From the NCBI RefSeq assembly GCF_001468005.1, contig NZ_LNYY01000019.1, positions 839,688 to 903,687 of the forward strand: a stretch of 64,000 nt of DNA, in the 5' to 3' direction. The translations under genes and the position numbers were made by a program. Position 1 is the stretch's first letter; every line of letters starts with the position of its first letter. This document shows, one piece after another, positions 25,209-34,900 of the stretch. The notes beneath the pieces are model-generated. The model saw only the letters and a program-made list of their open reading frames with translations, was not told the origin of the DNA and did not search any database. Source of the DNA: Legionella steelei. GTDB taxonomy: Bacteria > Pseudomonadota > Gammaproteobacteria > Legionellales > Legionellaceae.

Positions 25209-26027
25209 TTACGAATTTTCTTGCTGAGCCATATGAACCTGAAACTCATCACAATCTTTTAAAAATTCATCACTTAAAAAATAATTAAACTCATTCAAAC
25301 GAGCATGGGCGATAGGATCCTCAGGGTTCACTTTTTCCGCGGGATGACACATAATTAATGTGTCTTCTTGAATTAAACTCATCCACGTCCTGAACAACTC
25401 CCTATAATTTGCATCAGGGGCAAAATCATAAATGCCTGAGAAATAACGATTATGAGGAATGCCTAATTTGATAAGCTGCTTCAGTAATGCCTTACCTCCC
25501 GTAACACTCAATACTTTTGCTTTAAATCGGCTTTGTGGCAAATTTATAGATGGCCAAGTGGAGCGAATCAACGTTCCATAAGGTTTCAATCTTTGTTCAT
25601 AAAGATCTAAAATAACATTGCGAATCACGGGAAATTGATGTACATGCTGGTGACCATCAATAAAATCAGGTGGTTGTTGCATGATATTTATAAATCCATC
25701 TAATTGAGCTAAAAATTCTTTTGCTATAAACGATAGTTTTACCGAGCGCATATGTGACTTAATCAACAATTCATGCAGAGTAAAACCCAACTTTTCTGGG
25801 ACAGATGCCAGATAACCTTCAGTTAGATTAAAATGCAAACCAATTTTAATGTGTTTACTTTCTTTTAAAGAGAGAAGTTCTTGGGCATGATGAATAAAAC
25901 CCGGCATATTGACCATGCAGCTTACTGCGGACAAGCGCTCCATGCGTACTAATTTTAAAATCCCTTCAGAAACTCCAGAATCCAAGCCAAAATCATCGGC
26001 GCATAATATTATGGTTTTTGAGTGCAT
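25209..26027 (-). CDS. YdjC/ChbG/HpnK-family carbohydrate deacetylase
   Basis: 272 residues from ATG 26027, chosen because family members begin just before the ADDFG strand; the reading frame stays open to 26123 and starts at 26060-26081 are possible. Metal-site motifs: LCADDFGLDSGVSEGIL, IGLHFNLTEG (His) and DGHQHVHQFP (the HxH pair), then MCHPAEK near the end. The family removes acetyl groups from chito-oligosaccharides (ChbG) or hopanoid glucosamine (HpnK). Legionella membranes contain hopanoids, but no hopanoid gene is in the window, so the substrate is open. Confidence 0.82.
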   Translation of the reverse strand: MHSKTIILCADDFGLDSGVSEGILKLVRMERLSAVSCMVNMPGFIHHAQELLSLKESKHIKIGLHFNLTEGYLASVPEKLGFTLHELLIKSHMRSVKLSFIAKEFLAQLDGFINIMQQPPDFIDGHQHVHQFPVIRNVILDLYEQRLKPYGTLIRSTWPSINLPQSRFKAKVLSVTGGKALLKQLIKLGIPHNRYFSGIYDFAPDANYRELFRTWMSLIQEDTLIMCHPAEKVNPEDPIAHARLNEFNYFLSDEFLKDCDEFQVHMAQQENS

Positions 26028-26146
26028 CAATCTAAAGCCACTACGTTGCAAGAAAAACATATCATATATCATTTTCTCCATACTATTGTAGCCTGGGGGC
26101 AACGTAGCGTGGCTTATCCGCAAGTGAGATAAAATGAAATCCTACC

Positions 26147-27043
26147 TTAAACAGCTTCTGACTGGGCCTTCACCGGGAAAAAACGAGCGCCCAAGATATT
26201 GATGCACAAACCACCAATCACTAATAATCCTGCAGCAAGCTTCCAATGCTGGAATGGTTCGCCTAATACTAAAGCCGAACTAACCATTGCAACAATGGGG
26301 ACTAATAAGGTAAAGGGGGTAACCATTCCCACAGGATAACGTGCAATGAGCCAATTCCACACACCATAACCTATCCAAGTCGAAGCAAAAACGATATACA
26401 ACAATGCCAAGATACCTCGCCAACTGATATGTTCGTAGGTATAAACAAAGCTCGCAGTCCCCTCAAACATCAAAGCAAAAAGAAACATAGGGATACACGC
26501 AACAAAACTCCCCCACACAATAATTGTCATCATGTTGCCATTATTGCCTTTAATTTTCTTGGTAATCAGATTTCCCAATCCCCATGTCGCAGCTGCTGCA
26601 AGAATAAAAATAAAACCCAGCAAAGAGATGTCACTATCAAAATGCATTGCCACGATACCAATCCCCGTAAAAGCGACCAGCGCCCCCATAACCTGGCCTA
26701 AATTGGGCTGCTCGCCTAAAAAAATCACCGCAAAAAACATACTAAAAAATACCTGCGTTTGCATGAGTAAAGAGGCCATTCCAGCAGGCATACCAACATT
26801 CATACCAATAAATAAGAACGCAAATTGCAAAGCAAACATGACAAAACCGTACAGGACAATTTCTTTGAATGAGGTTTGGGGAATTTTGACAAAAAATATA
26901 GCCGGCACACTTGCAAATAAAAAACGTAGTGAGCAGAGTAGCAGAGGCGAAATCTCTTCGAGTCCAATGGAAACAAAAAGAAAATTTACCCCCCAAATCA
27001 CAACAACTAAAAGAGCCAATAAAAGATGTGTAATCGGCATCAT
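26147..27043 (-). CDS. EamA-family (DMT) transporter
   Basis: 298 residues from ATG 27043, with GGAG 6 bases upstream; the frame extends to a TTG at 27058. Ten membrane helices in two EamA repeats: the first with VVIWGVNFLFVSIGL, the second with AAAATWGLGNLITKKIKG. These proteins export amino acids or other metabolites (YdcZ/EamA/RhaT superfamily). There is no partner gene, and the substrate is not inferable. Confidence 0.87.
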   Translation of the reverse strand: MMPITHLLLALLVVVIWGVNFLFVSIGLEEISPLLLCSLRFLFASVPAIFFVKIPQTSFKEIVLYGFVMFALQFAFLFIGMNVGMPAGMASLLMQTQVFFSMFFAVIFLGEQPNLGQVMGALVAFTGIGIVAMHFDSDISLLGFIFILAAAATWGLGNLITKKIKGNNGNMMTIIVWGSFVACIPMFLFALMFEGTASFVYTYEHISWRGILALLYIVFASTWIGYGVWNWLIARYPVGMVTPFTLLVPIVAMVSSALVLGEPFQHWKLAAGLLVIGGLCINILGARFFPVKAQSEAV

Positions 27044-27186
27044 CAAGTGCTCCGACAAAAGCTATATTTTAGCCTAAAGTCTGTAATATAGCTATTTAAA
27101 CCGTTTATTTTTTAATCAAAATAATGTTTAAAAAATGAAAAAGAATGACTGCACTACAACCAAGGTACAGCTATCATAAACGTCCG

Positions 27187-27248
27187 TTGTAGCCTGGGTG
27201 CAGACAAAGCCGTAACCCGGGATTCACGACGCTGCACCCAGGCTACAA
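27187..27248. repeat. palindromic dispersed repeat, GTAGCCTGGGTG family, copy 3
   Basis: TTGTAGCCTGGGTGCAG (27187-27203) is the exact complement of CTGCACCCAGGCTACAA (27232-27248), a perfect 17-bp stem with the CCCGGG core in the loop. Located in the divergent gap between the EamA transporter and rdgB. Confidence 0.87.
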
Positions 27249-27332
27249 TGATCACAAAAAACAGCCTAAATTTTCGTTAAAAGATTGCATTTAAAGACAG
27301 TATCTACGATATTCTCCTTTTTTGTGGACTAA

Positions 27333-27920
27333 ATGATGAAAGAAATTATTCTCGCTACCAGCAACTTAGGTAAAATTAAAGAATTACGCGATTTATTAGC
27401 ACCGATAGAATGTATCCCACAATCCGATTTAGGGGTTACAGATGCCATAGAAGATGGCTTAAGCTTTATCGAAAATGCGCTCATCAAAGCCCGTCATGCC
27501 AGTTTACATACAGGAAAACCCGCTTTAGCCGATGACTCGGGCTTAGTAGTACCGGCTTTAAATGGTGAACCGGGTATTTATTCCGCGCGTTATGCGGGTA
27601 ATGATGCAACCGATGAAAAAAACATCCATTTATTATTGGAAAACATGGCTCATATTCCCGAAAACCAACGAGAAGCCTGGTTTTATTGCGCCATAGCATT
27701 AGTGCAACATGCAAACGATCCTACGCCAATCATCGCCACAGGAATATGCAAGGGAGTGATTCACACCCAAGCTGTTGGCGAAGGCGGATTTGGCTATGAT
27801 CCAATTTTTTATATTCCAGACTTTCAATGCACGGCAGCACAATTACCTGCTAAAATTAAAAATAATATCAGCCACCGCGCACAAGCATTAAAGCAACTGC
27901 GTGCTCTAATTAAGAATTGA
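27333..27920 (+). CDS. rdgB: XTP/dITP pyrophosphatase (HAM1/RdgB)
   Basis: 195 residues; ATG 27333, with a second ATG directly after. It removes non-canonical purine triphosphates (dITP, XTP) from the nucleotide pool. Family blocks visible: the N-terminal [39 protein letters not shown] and [11 protein letters not shown], then the C-terminal [12 protein letters not shown]. Standard length. Its stop TGA overlaps the ATG of the next gene (TGATG), so the two are translationally coupled. Confidence 0.93.
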   Translation: MMKEIILATSNLGKIKELRDLLAPIECIPQSDLGVTDAIEDGLSFIENALIKARHASLHTGKPALADDSGLVVPALNGEPGIYSARYAGNDATDEKNIHLLLENMAHIPENQREAWFYCAIALVQHANDPTPIIATGICKGVIHTQAVGEGGFGYDPIFYIPDFQCTAAQLPAKIKNNISHRAQALKQLRALIKN

Positions 27921-29608
27921 TGATGGACACTGATGCACTCTTTGCTCAAGCATATAAACTCCAATATGAAGGTCACTTACCACAAGCCATTAGTCTTTAT
28001 GAGCAAATATTGCTACAAGAACCCAAGCATCTGAATACTTTGCACTTTTTAGGACTCACTTATGCGCAATTGGGAGACATGGATAATGCCATTCTCTATC
28101 TATTACAGGCACTCTCCTTAAGCCCTGAAAATGCGAGCCTACTTAATAACATAGCAAATGCGTACAAAAAACTGCATCACCTTGATAAGGCGATCGAATA
28201 TTACCAACAAGCCATAGAACTGAAGCCAGACTATGCTCAGGCGCATAATAACTTGGCCACAGTTTATGCGTTACAAAAAAATTATGCTCAAGCCCTTTTA
28301 CATTATACTCGCGCAGTTCATGCGGAGCCTGATTTTAGCGCGGCACATTTTAATTTAGGCTTATTATTGCTGCAAAATAATCAATTAGATGCGGCTAAAA
28401 CTCAATTTAACAATGTAGTATCCTTAAATCCTTTTCATACCGAAGCACTATTTTATCTCGGTGTGTTACATCTAGGAAAAAATGCCCTTGCGGAAGCCGA
28501 AGAGGCATTTCAAAATGTTTTAGAGCAAGACAGTAAGCAAATAGAAGCGCTTTCCAACCTGGGGGTCATCGCCTTAAAAAGACAACAAAACCAATTGGCA
28601 ATCGATTATTTCAGTAAAGCTTTGGCCTTGGACAATGAGAACATTGAAGCACGTAATAACTTAGCGGCAACATTCATGCATCATGATCTTTTTGAGAATG
28701 CGCTCATGCATTATGATGTATTACTGCAAAAAGATCCTGATAATATTGAATATTTATACAATTCTGGCGTAGCACAAATGGCTTTAGGTCATTTAAATGA
28801 AGCCATTCTTCTTTTTGATCACATCCTTGAGTTAGAGAACACACATACGTCCTCACTCAATAATCTGGCCGCCATTTATCTTAAGCTGGAGCAAAAAGCT
28901 AAAGCCAAAGAGTACTTAGAACGTGCACTGATGATTAATCCTCAAGATACCATAAGTGCCCATATGCTCCACGCCCTTAATAAAGACAAACAGGCGGCAA
29001 CGACTCCGGAGTATGCACATAATTTATTTAATAACTATGCCCTTTATTATGATCAACATATGAAAGGCACACTCAACTACTCCATCCCACAACACATAGC
29101 ACGTGTCGTCCACCAATTGGAATTACCAACCAACAGCCATACTTTAGATCTAGGCTGCGGAACCGGTTTAACTGGAGTTGTTTTACGTGAACTCAGTAAA
29201 CATTTAACCGGTGTTGATATTGCTGCAAAAATGCTTGCCCAAGCTAAAGCAAAGGAAATTTATGACAATTTGGTGGAAGCTGAATTAAATCAATTTCTAC
29301 AGCAAAACAAAGCAACCTATGATCTGATTGTTGCAGCCGATGTCTTGCCCTATTTTGGTGACCTTAACACCCTATTTCATAGCATTCATCAACACCTGAA
29401 GTCCAAAGGCTATTTTATATTTACCACTGAAATCAGCATGGAAAACCCGTGGTCGCTTGAAACAAGTGCCCGTTTCAGCCATCATCCGGACTACATCAAA
29501 GAATTAGTAGAACAACATCAGTTTCAACTTGTAAAACAGGAAAAAATTCCTGGACGCATTCAAGAACAACGTGTTTTGGAGGTCATGCTTTATATTTTAA
29601 CAATTTGA
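27920..29608 (+). CDS. TPR-repeat protein with C-terminal SAM methyltransferase
   Basis: 562 residues; ATG 27920 overlaps the rdgB stop. Residues 1-350 hold about ten tetratricopeptide repeats of the form Y..G....A...Y..AL...P. Residues ~360-562 form a class I methyltransferase: motif I LDLGCGTGLTGVVL, acidic VDIAAKML, and VAADVLPYFGDL for motifs II/IV, ending with a FIFTTEI strand. This TPR-methyltransferase fusion is widespread in proteobacteria; substrates are mostly unknown, with protein or small-molecule methylation both possible. It is co-transcribed with rdgB by overlap. Confidence 0.85.
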   Translation: MMDTDALFAQAYKLQYEGHLPQAISLYEQILLQEPKHLNTLHFLGLTYAQLGDMDNAILYLLQALSLSPENASLLNNIANAYKKLHHLDKAIEYYQQAIELKPDYAQAHNNLATVYALQKNYAQALLHYTRAVHAEPDFSAAHFNLGLLLLQNNQLDAAKTQFNNVVSLNPFHTEALFYLGVLHLGKNALAEAEEAFQNVLEQDSKQIEALSNLGVIALKRQQNQLAIDYFSKALALDNENIEARNNLAATFMHHDLFENALMHYDVLLQKDPDNIEYLYNSGVAQMALGHLNEAILLFDHILELENTHTSSLNNLAAIYLKLEQKAKAKEYLERALMINPQDTISAHMLHALNKDKQAATTPEYAHNLFNNYALYYDQHMKGTLNYSIPQHIARVVHQLELPTNSHTLDLGCGTGLTGVVLRELSKHLTGVDIAAKMLAQAKAKEIYDNLVEAELNQFLQQNKATYDLIVAADVLPYFGDLNTLFHSIHQHLKSKGYFIFTTEISMENPWSLETSARFSHHPDYIKELVEQHQFQLVKQEKIPGRIQEQRVLEVMLYILTI

Positions 29609-29700
29609 TTAATTTGAAGCAATTAAACAAAATAGTAATATACTTATATATAGGAAATGGGAAAGTGACTCTGCCACTTCTTAGAAAGCAAGGAGCTTAT

Positions 29701-31785
29701 ATGTCGAACCCCATCAAGGCACATAAATTTGTCGAGGCACCGCAACTAACCACCGACGAACAACACGAAATCAATCGAAAAATTGAGTTTGAAACCGCAA
29801 AATCATTTCACAGCATGGTTAAGCTAGGTGCCTTTGCTAACATTTTTGGTGCATTTCTTTATGTTCTTGCTATATATAGGACAACCCAGCCTACATTAAT
29901 TATTTCTTGGTATACTCTTTTAGTGATTGCAAACTTACTCAACGTCTTATGGGCACTCCGCTTTGAATACAAACATATAAACCGCGAAGAAATCCTTAAA
30001 TGTCGAAAAGGTTTTCTCTATATTGTCATCTTAATCTGTCTGATATGGAGCAGCATTGGCATCTTGTTTATGAATGATGGAATACCACAACAGATGACCA
30101 CCATTGTCTTTTTATCTGCTGTTTTGATTTGTTTTTGTTTCTCAACTGCAATTGATTTAACCATGGGAATCATCAGCATTGTTTGTTTGCTCACTCCCAC
30201 GCTGTTATATCATCTCTATTTGAGCATTGATTCATCAGCTCATTCTGCGACCAGTCAAATCAGCATGTCAATTATTGGCTCATTTGTAGTACTTGGAATA
30301 TTTATGCTCTTTGCCTGCTTTGTAGGAAATAGAATCATTTTAAAATTATTTCGTTTAGGTTATGAAAATGCTTTACTGAGTCGTAAATTGGAACACATGA
30401 ATGCATCCTTAGAACGACGAGTCAAAGAGCGTACTATGGAATTGGAGCAATCATTGAAATTGGTGACCTATCAAGCAACGCATGATCTCTTGACCGATTT
30501 GCCTAATGAACGTTTTCTTTATGAGCACATTAACAATGTAGCGGAAAAAGCGGTTAAGGATCATCACAAATTTGCCATTGCCTGCTTTTCGCTAAACAAT
30601 ATGATGAAAATTAATGACAGTATCGGTCATCAAGCATCCGCCACTATTATCCATCGTGTTGCCCAACGTTTTGCGCGACTTGCAGAAAAAAATACAAAAT
30701 ATTTCTTTTCCCTATTACGTAAAGATGTATTTGTTATTTTAATTGATCCAATCATCGACATGCTGGAAATAGAAGAGTGTACTCAGGATTTATTTTTTGT
30801 CTTAGAGAATCCTGTCTATGTGGCACAACAAGAATTGAATTTAACCGCAAGTATTGGTATCAGTGTATTTCCAACTGATGGTCGAGATGTCGATACGCTG
30901 ATTACCCATGCAGAAGCAGCGCGTACCCTTGCAACCGAGCGCGGAGGCAACAGTGTTCGTGTGTTCAATACAGTAATTACCGCAGATGCGTCCAGACAAC
31001 TGAACATTGAAAACCAACTCTATCGGGCAATTGAAAATAATGAATTAATTCTGAATTACCAACCCTTCATCGATTTAAGAACCGGAACTGTTTGTGGTGC
31101 CGAAGCCTTAGTACGCTGGAATAATCCCGTGTTGGGAATGCTTTCGCCAATGGAGTTTATCCCTTTGGCAGAAACAAATGGCATGATCCTCCCTATTGGC
31201 GAATGGGTATTAAGCACTGCATGTCGGCAATTGAAAAAATGGCATCATAGCGGATTTAAATTAAATATTTCCGTTAACTTGTCTGCAAAACAATTGGTAC
31301 AACATGATCTCGTCGAGCGGATCGGACAAGTTTTAAATAGTCTGAAACTCTCGCCTAAATATCTTGAGCTGGAACTCACGGAATCTAACGCATTTCAAAA
31401 TGAAGCCATTCCCATTATTAATAAGTTTACCGAGATGGGTATCGCACTGGCCATTGATGACTTTGGTACGGGTTACTCAGAATTTGGTAATCTTAAGCTC
31501 TTTAAAGTCAATAAAATAAAAATTGATAAAACATTTATTCAAGATATTGAAGTCAGCATCGACAGTAGAAATATCGTGAGCAACACCATTGCCCTGGCGC
31601 ATCGAATGAATATTGATTGTTTGGCAGAAGGTGTGGAAACACTAGAGCAAATTAAATTTCTAAAAGAAAATGGGTGCTACATCATGCAAGGTTTTTACTT
31701 TAGTAAACCACTGGATGTCAAATCATTTTCCGCGTTTTTAAAAGCACACGCCAAAAATACCTACGAAGCGCTAACCAATTGGTGA
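29701..31785 (+). CDS. membrane protein with degenerate GGDEF and active-type EAL domain
   Basis: 694 residues from ATG 29701, preceded by AAGGAG; the frame is open from 29605 but that part has no ribosome site. About six membrane helices lie in residues 35-215, followed by a coiled-coil linker (ALLSRKLEHMNASLERRVKERTM). In the GGDEF-type domain (about 255-430) the signature is RKDVF (340-344), so diguanylate cyclase activity is lost. The EAL domain is intact: E468-A-L, ELTES, IDDFGTGYSEF, KIDKTFI and EGVE. The protein should act as a cyclic-di-GMP phosphodiesterase under membrane signal control. It lies 92 bases after the TPR-methyltransferase gene and just before the polyketide locus. Confidence 0.87.
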   Translation: MSNPIKAHKFVEAPQLTTDEQHEINRKIEFETAKSFHSMVKLGAFANIFGAFLYVLAIYRTTQPTLIISWYTLLVIANLLNVLWALRFEYKHINREEILKCRKGFLYIVILICLIWSSIGILFMNDGIPQQMTTIVFLSAVLICFCFSTAIDLTMGIISIVCLLTPTLLYHLYLSIDSSAHSATSQISMSIIGSFVVLGIFMLFACFVGNRIILKLFRLGYENALLSRKLEHMNASLERRVKERTMELEQSLKLVTYQATHDLLTDLPNERFLYEHINNVAEKAVKDHHKFAIACFSLNNMMKINDSIGHQASATIIHRVAQRFARLAEKNTKYFFSLLRKDVFVILIDPIIDMLEIEECTQDLFFVLENPVYVAQQELNLTASIGISVFPTDGRDVDTLITHAEAARTLATERGGNSVRVFNTVITADASRQLNIENQLYRAIENNELILNYQPFIDLRTGTVCGAEALVRWNNPVLGMLSPMEFIPLAETNGMILPIGEWVLSTACRQLKKWHHSGFKLNISVNLSAKQLVQHDLVERIGQVLNSLKLSPKYLELELTESNAFQNEAIPIINKFTEMGIALAIDDFGTGYSEFGNLKLFKVNKIKIDKTFIQDIEVSIDSRNIVSNTIALAHRMNIDCLAEGVETLEQIKFLKENGCYIMQGFYFSKPLDVKSFSAFLKAHAKNTYEALTNW

Positions 31786-31800
31786 CCATAGTGCATCCAT

Positions 31801-31863
31801 TCAGCCTGGTTGCTTACAGCCAGGATCATGGGATAAATCCTGGTTACAAGCAACCAGTCTACA
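31801..31863. repeat. hairpin repeat of a second type before the polyketide genes
   Basis: AGCCTGGTTGCTTACAGCCAGGAT and ATCCTGGTTACAAGCAACCAGTCT flank a central GGGATAAA. The arms are imperfect inverted repeats of each other and each also folds alone. It belongs with the AGCCTGGTTGC hairpin at 60265-60290. It lies 16 bases after the EAL gene stop and could terminate that transcript ahead of the polyketide promoter. Confidence 0.65.
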
Positions 31864-31953
31864 AACCATCCCTATTATACAGATGACATTACCCAAGAGT
31901 ATTGATAGCATGATGCAAGTTCAAATGATCGATTTAGCAAATGGAAGTTGCAT

Positions 31954-34900
31954 ATGCAAAATATTGTTAATGTAGTACAGAACCGCGCCCAAAAGCATCC
32001 TCAAGCCAAAGCAGCACTTTATTTAGAAGACGGACAACATCCGACAGCAAGCCTCACTTTTGGTGAACTGGATCAGCAAGCCAAAATGATTGCCGCCAAT
32101 TTACAATCCCAGCACATGCTAGGCCAGCGTGCACTCCTTATTTATCCTACGGGAATTGAGTTTATAACCAGTTTGCTCGGATGCTGGTATGCCGGGGTAA
32201 TTGCTGTGCCAGTACCATGCCCTAAAATCGATGAGTTTGCAAAACACGAAGCATTTCTGAACACCATAGCCGATGATGCGGACATTGCTGCAGTCTTAAG
32301 CTTGGAGCAGTATCGCTCTAGTATTGAAGCGACGCTAACACACAAAGTACCTATATTGGCTACAGATACGCTAAAAACCCACGCTACTGGAGAGTATCAA
32401 CCCATTGAGATTATCGCGGATACTATTGCCTATTTACAATACACATCAGGATCCACCTCTACGCCCAAAGCAGCCATCATCACGCATGGTAATTTGCAAC
32501 ACAGTTTGCAAGAAACCATTAAAGTTTGGCATTACACCAAGAAAAGTGTCACCTTAACTTGGGCTCCTCATACCCATGTATACGGATTGGTATGCGGTAT
32601 CCTGGTACCTTTATATCATGGCACCCTGGCCATTATTATGTCGCCCGCAGCCTTCATTAATAGACCCATTACCTGGTTATCAGCAATTACAAAGTATCGT
32701 GTCACCCATAGTGGGTGCCCTAATTTTGGTTATGATGTTTGCGTACGTAACATTCCAGATGAGGCGCTTGCTGCGCTTAATTTAAAGCATTGGAAGGTAG
32801 CAATTAATGGTGGGGATATTGTTCAATATCAAACACTTACCCAATTTATTAGCAAATTTAAAATATGCGGCTTTGAGCTTAAGCAATTTTGTTCTGCATA
32901 CGGGATGTCCGAATTATCGGGAGCAATTGCAGTAACGTCTTATGGCCGTGAACCATACTCATTGCCTCTGCAAGATACACCGCGACAAATAGTCAGTAGT
33001 GGCAAATTATTAGCAGGGCTACACGCCCTTGTTGTAGATCCTGAAAGCAAACAGCCAGTTGCTCCCGGAGAAACTGGTGAAATCTGGTTATCAGGGGCAT
33101 CACTCGCCCAAGGTTATTGGCGACGCCCTGATGAAACCCAAGAGGTATTTCAGGCAACAGTACCTGGCAGTACGCTGCACTATTTTAAAACCGGAGATCT
33201 TGGATTTATCTCGGATAACGAAATTTATTTAACTGGCAGATTAAAAGAAGTCATTGTCATTTATGGCAAAAAATATTACCCGCTTGATCTAGAAATCACT
33301 GTCGCCAATACACTGTCTGCATTTCCAATCAAACTACCCCAAGTAGCCTTTTCAACTGAAATTGCAGGCAAAGAAAAAATTATCATTGTCCAGGAGTTAT
33401 CCGAAGAAACGCATCCATCACTCTATCCTGAGATCAAAAATGCAATTAGTCATGCGATCACCAAACATCATGGTGTGGATATTTACGACGTCGTTTTAAG
33501 CCCTAGGGGGGCAATTCCTAAAACTGGGAGTGGCAAATTACAACGAAAAAAAGCACAATTGCTATTTAACGAGCAAAAGCTCACCCGGTTAACCAATGAC
33601 TCGCCCATAACAACAGCACATGAGAATTCGCACACTGGCTCGACGAAGCAATTCGCCAATCTAGTCGCGCAAGTATTGAACATAGATGAGCAAGAAATTG
33701 ATCTACATGCCCCGTTAAGTCGTTATTCTTTTGACTCAATTAATATCATTCATCTCACCAGTGTACTGAATGAAACTTATGAGCTCGCCTTATCCCCTGC
33801 GACTTTGTATGAATACGCTACCTTAGCAGCGTTTTATAACGATTTATTAGCGACACAAAACGTTGCCGTGGTACATCATGAAAAAAGACAACATACACAT
33901 GAGTCCAATGACATTGCAATCATAGGGATGAGCGGTATTTTCCCGCAGGCTCCCGATGTGGATACCTTTTGGGATAATTTATCTCAGGGAAAAGATTGCA
34001 TCAGTGAAGTACCTTTATCGCGCTGGAACTGGCGTGATTTAACCGTGAGATGGGGTGGGTTTATTGATCATGTGGATCAATTTGATGCTGCGTTTTTTAA
34101 TATCTCGCCTCACGAAGCAGAACTTATTGATCCACAACAACGATTATTTCTGCAAACCGCGTGGAAAACCATTGAAGACGCGGGATACACCGCAGCAACT
34201 CTTGCCACAATGAAAACCGGTTTGTTTGTGGGAGTATTTAATCATGATTATGCCGAATTATTGCAAAAAAATGAGGTCATGGATGCCTACCTGACTACAG
34301 GCACAATGCACAGCATGATTGCCAATCGTATTTCGTACATTTTAAACTTGCGGGGGCCAAGTGAAGCAATAGATACCGCTTGCTCCAGCTCCCTGGTTGC
34401 CATTCACCAAGCTGTGCAGGCAATTTTACATAACGATTGTGAGTTGGCGCTTGCAGGTGGAGTGAATACGTTAATTACTCCTACTTCATTTATTGCCGCT
34501 CGACAAGCAGGCATGTTAAGTGAAGACGGACGCTGCAAGACTTTTGATACACATGCCAATGGTTATGTGCGTGGCGAAGGCGCAGGCGCTATTTTATTAA
34601 AAAAATTATCCCAGGCATTACAAGATGGTGACCACATCTATGGGGTAATCAAAGGCACTGCGGTGAATCATGGAGGACATGTTAATACGCTAACAGCTCC
34701 CAACCCCAATGCCCAAGCAGAAGTCATTATTGCAGCGTGCCAACGCGCTCAAATTCCCATCGACAGCATTCAATACATCGAAACCCACGGAACGGGGACA
34801 CCATTAGGGGATCCCATTGAAATCAACGGCTTAAAAAAAGCATTTCAACAGTTAGCCGTAGTGCAGAACATTGAATCCTTACCAACACACTATTGTGGCT

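Noticed and set aside
26532-27077. Long plus-strand open frame (181 codons) opposite the EamA transporter
   Set aside because: Complement of a membrane protein gene; Lys/Pro/Ile-rich without domain features or a ribosome site.
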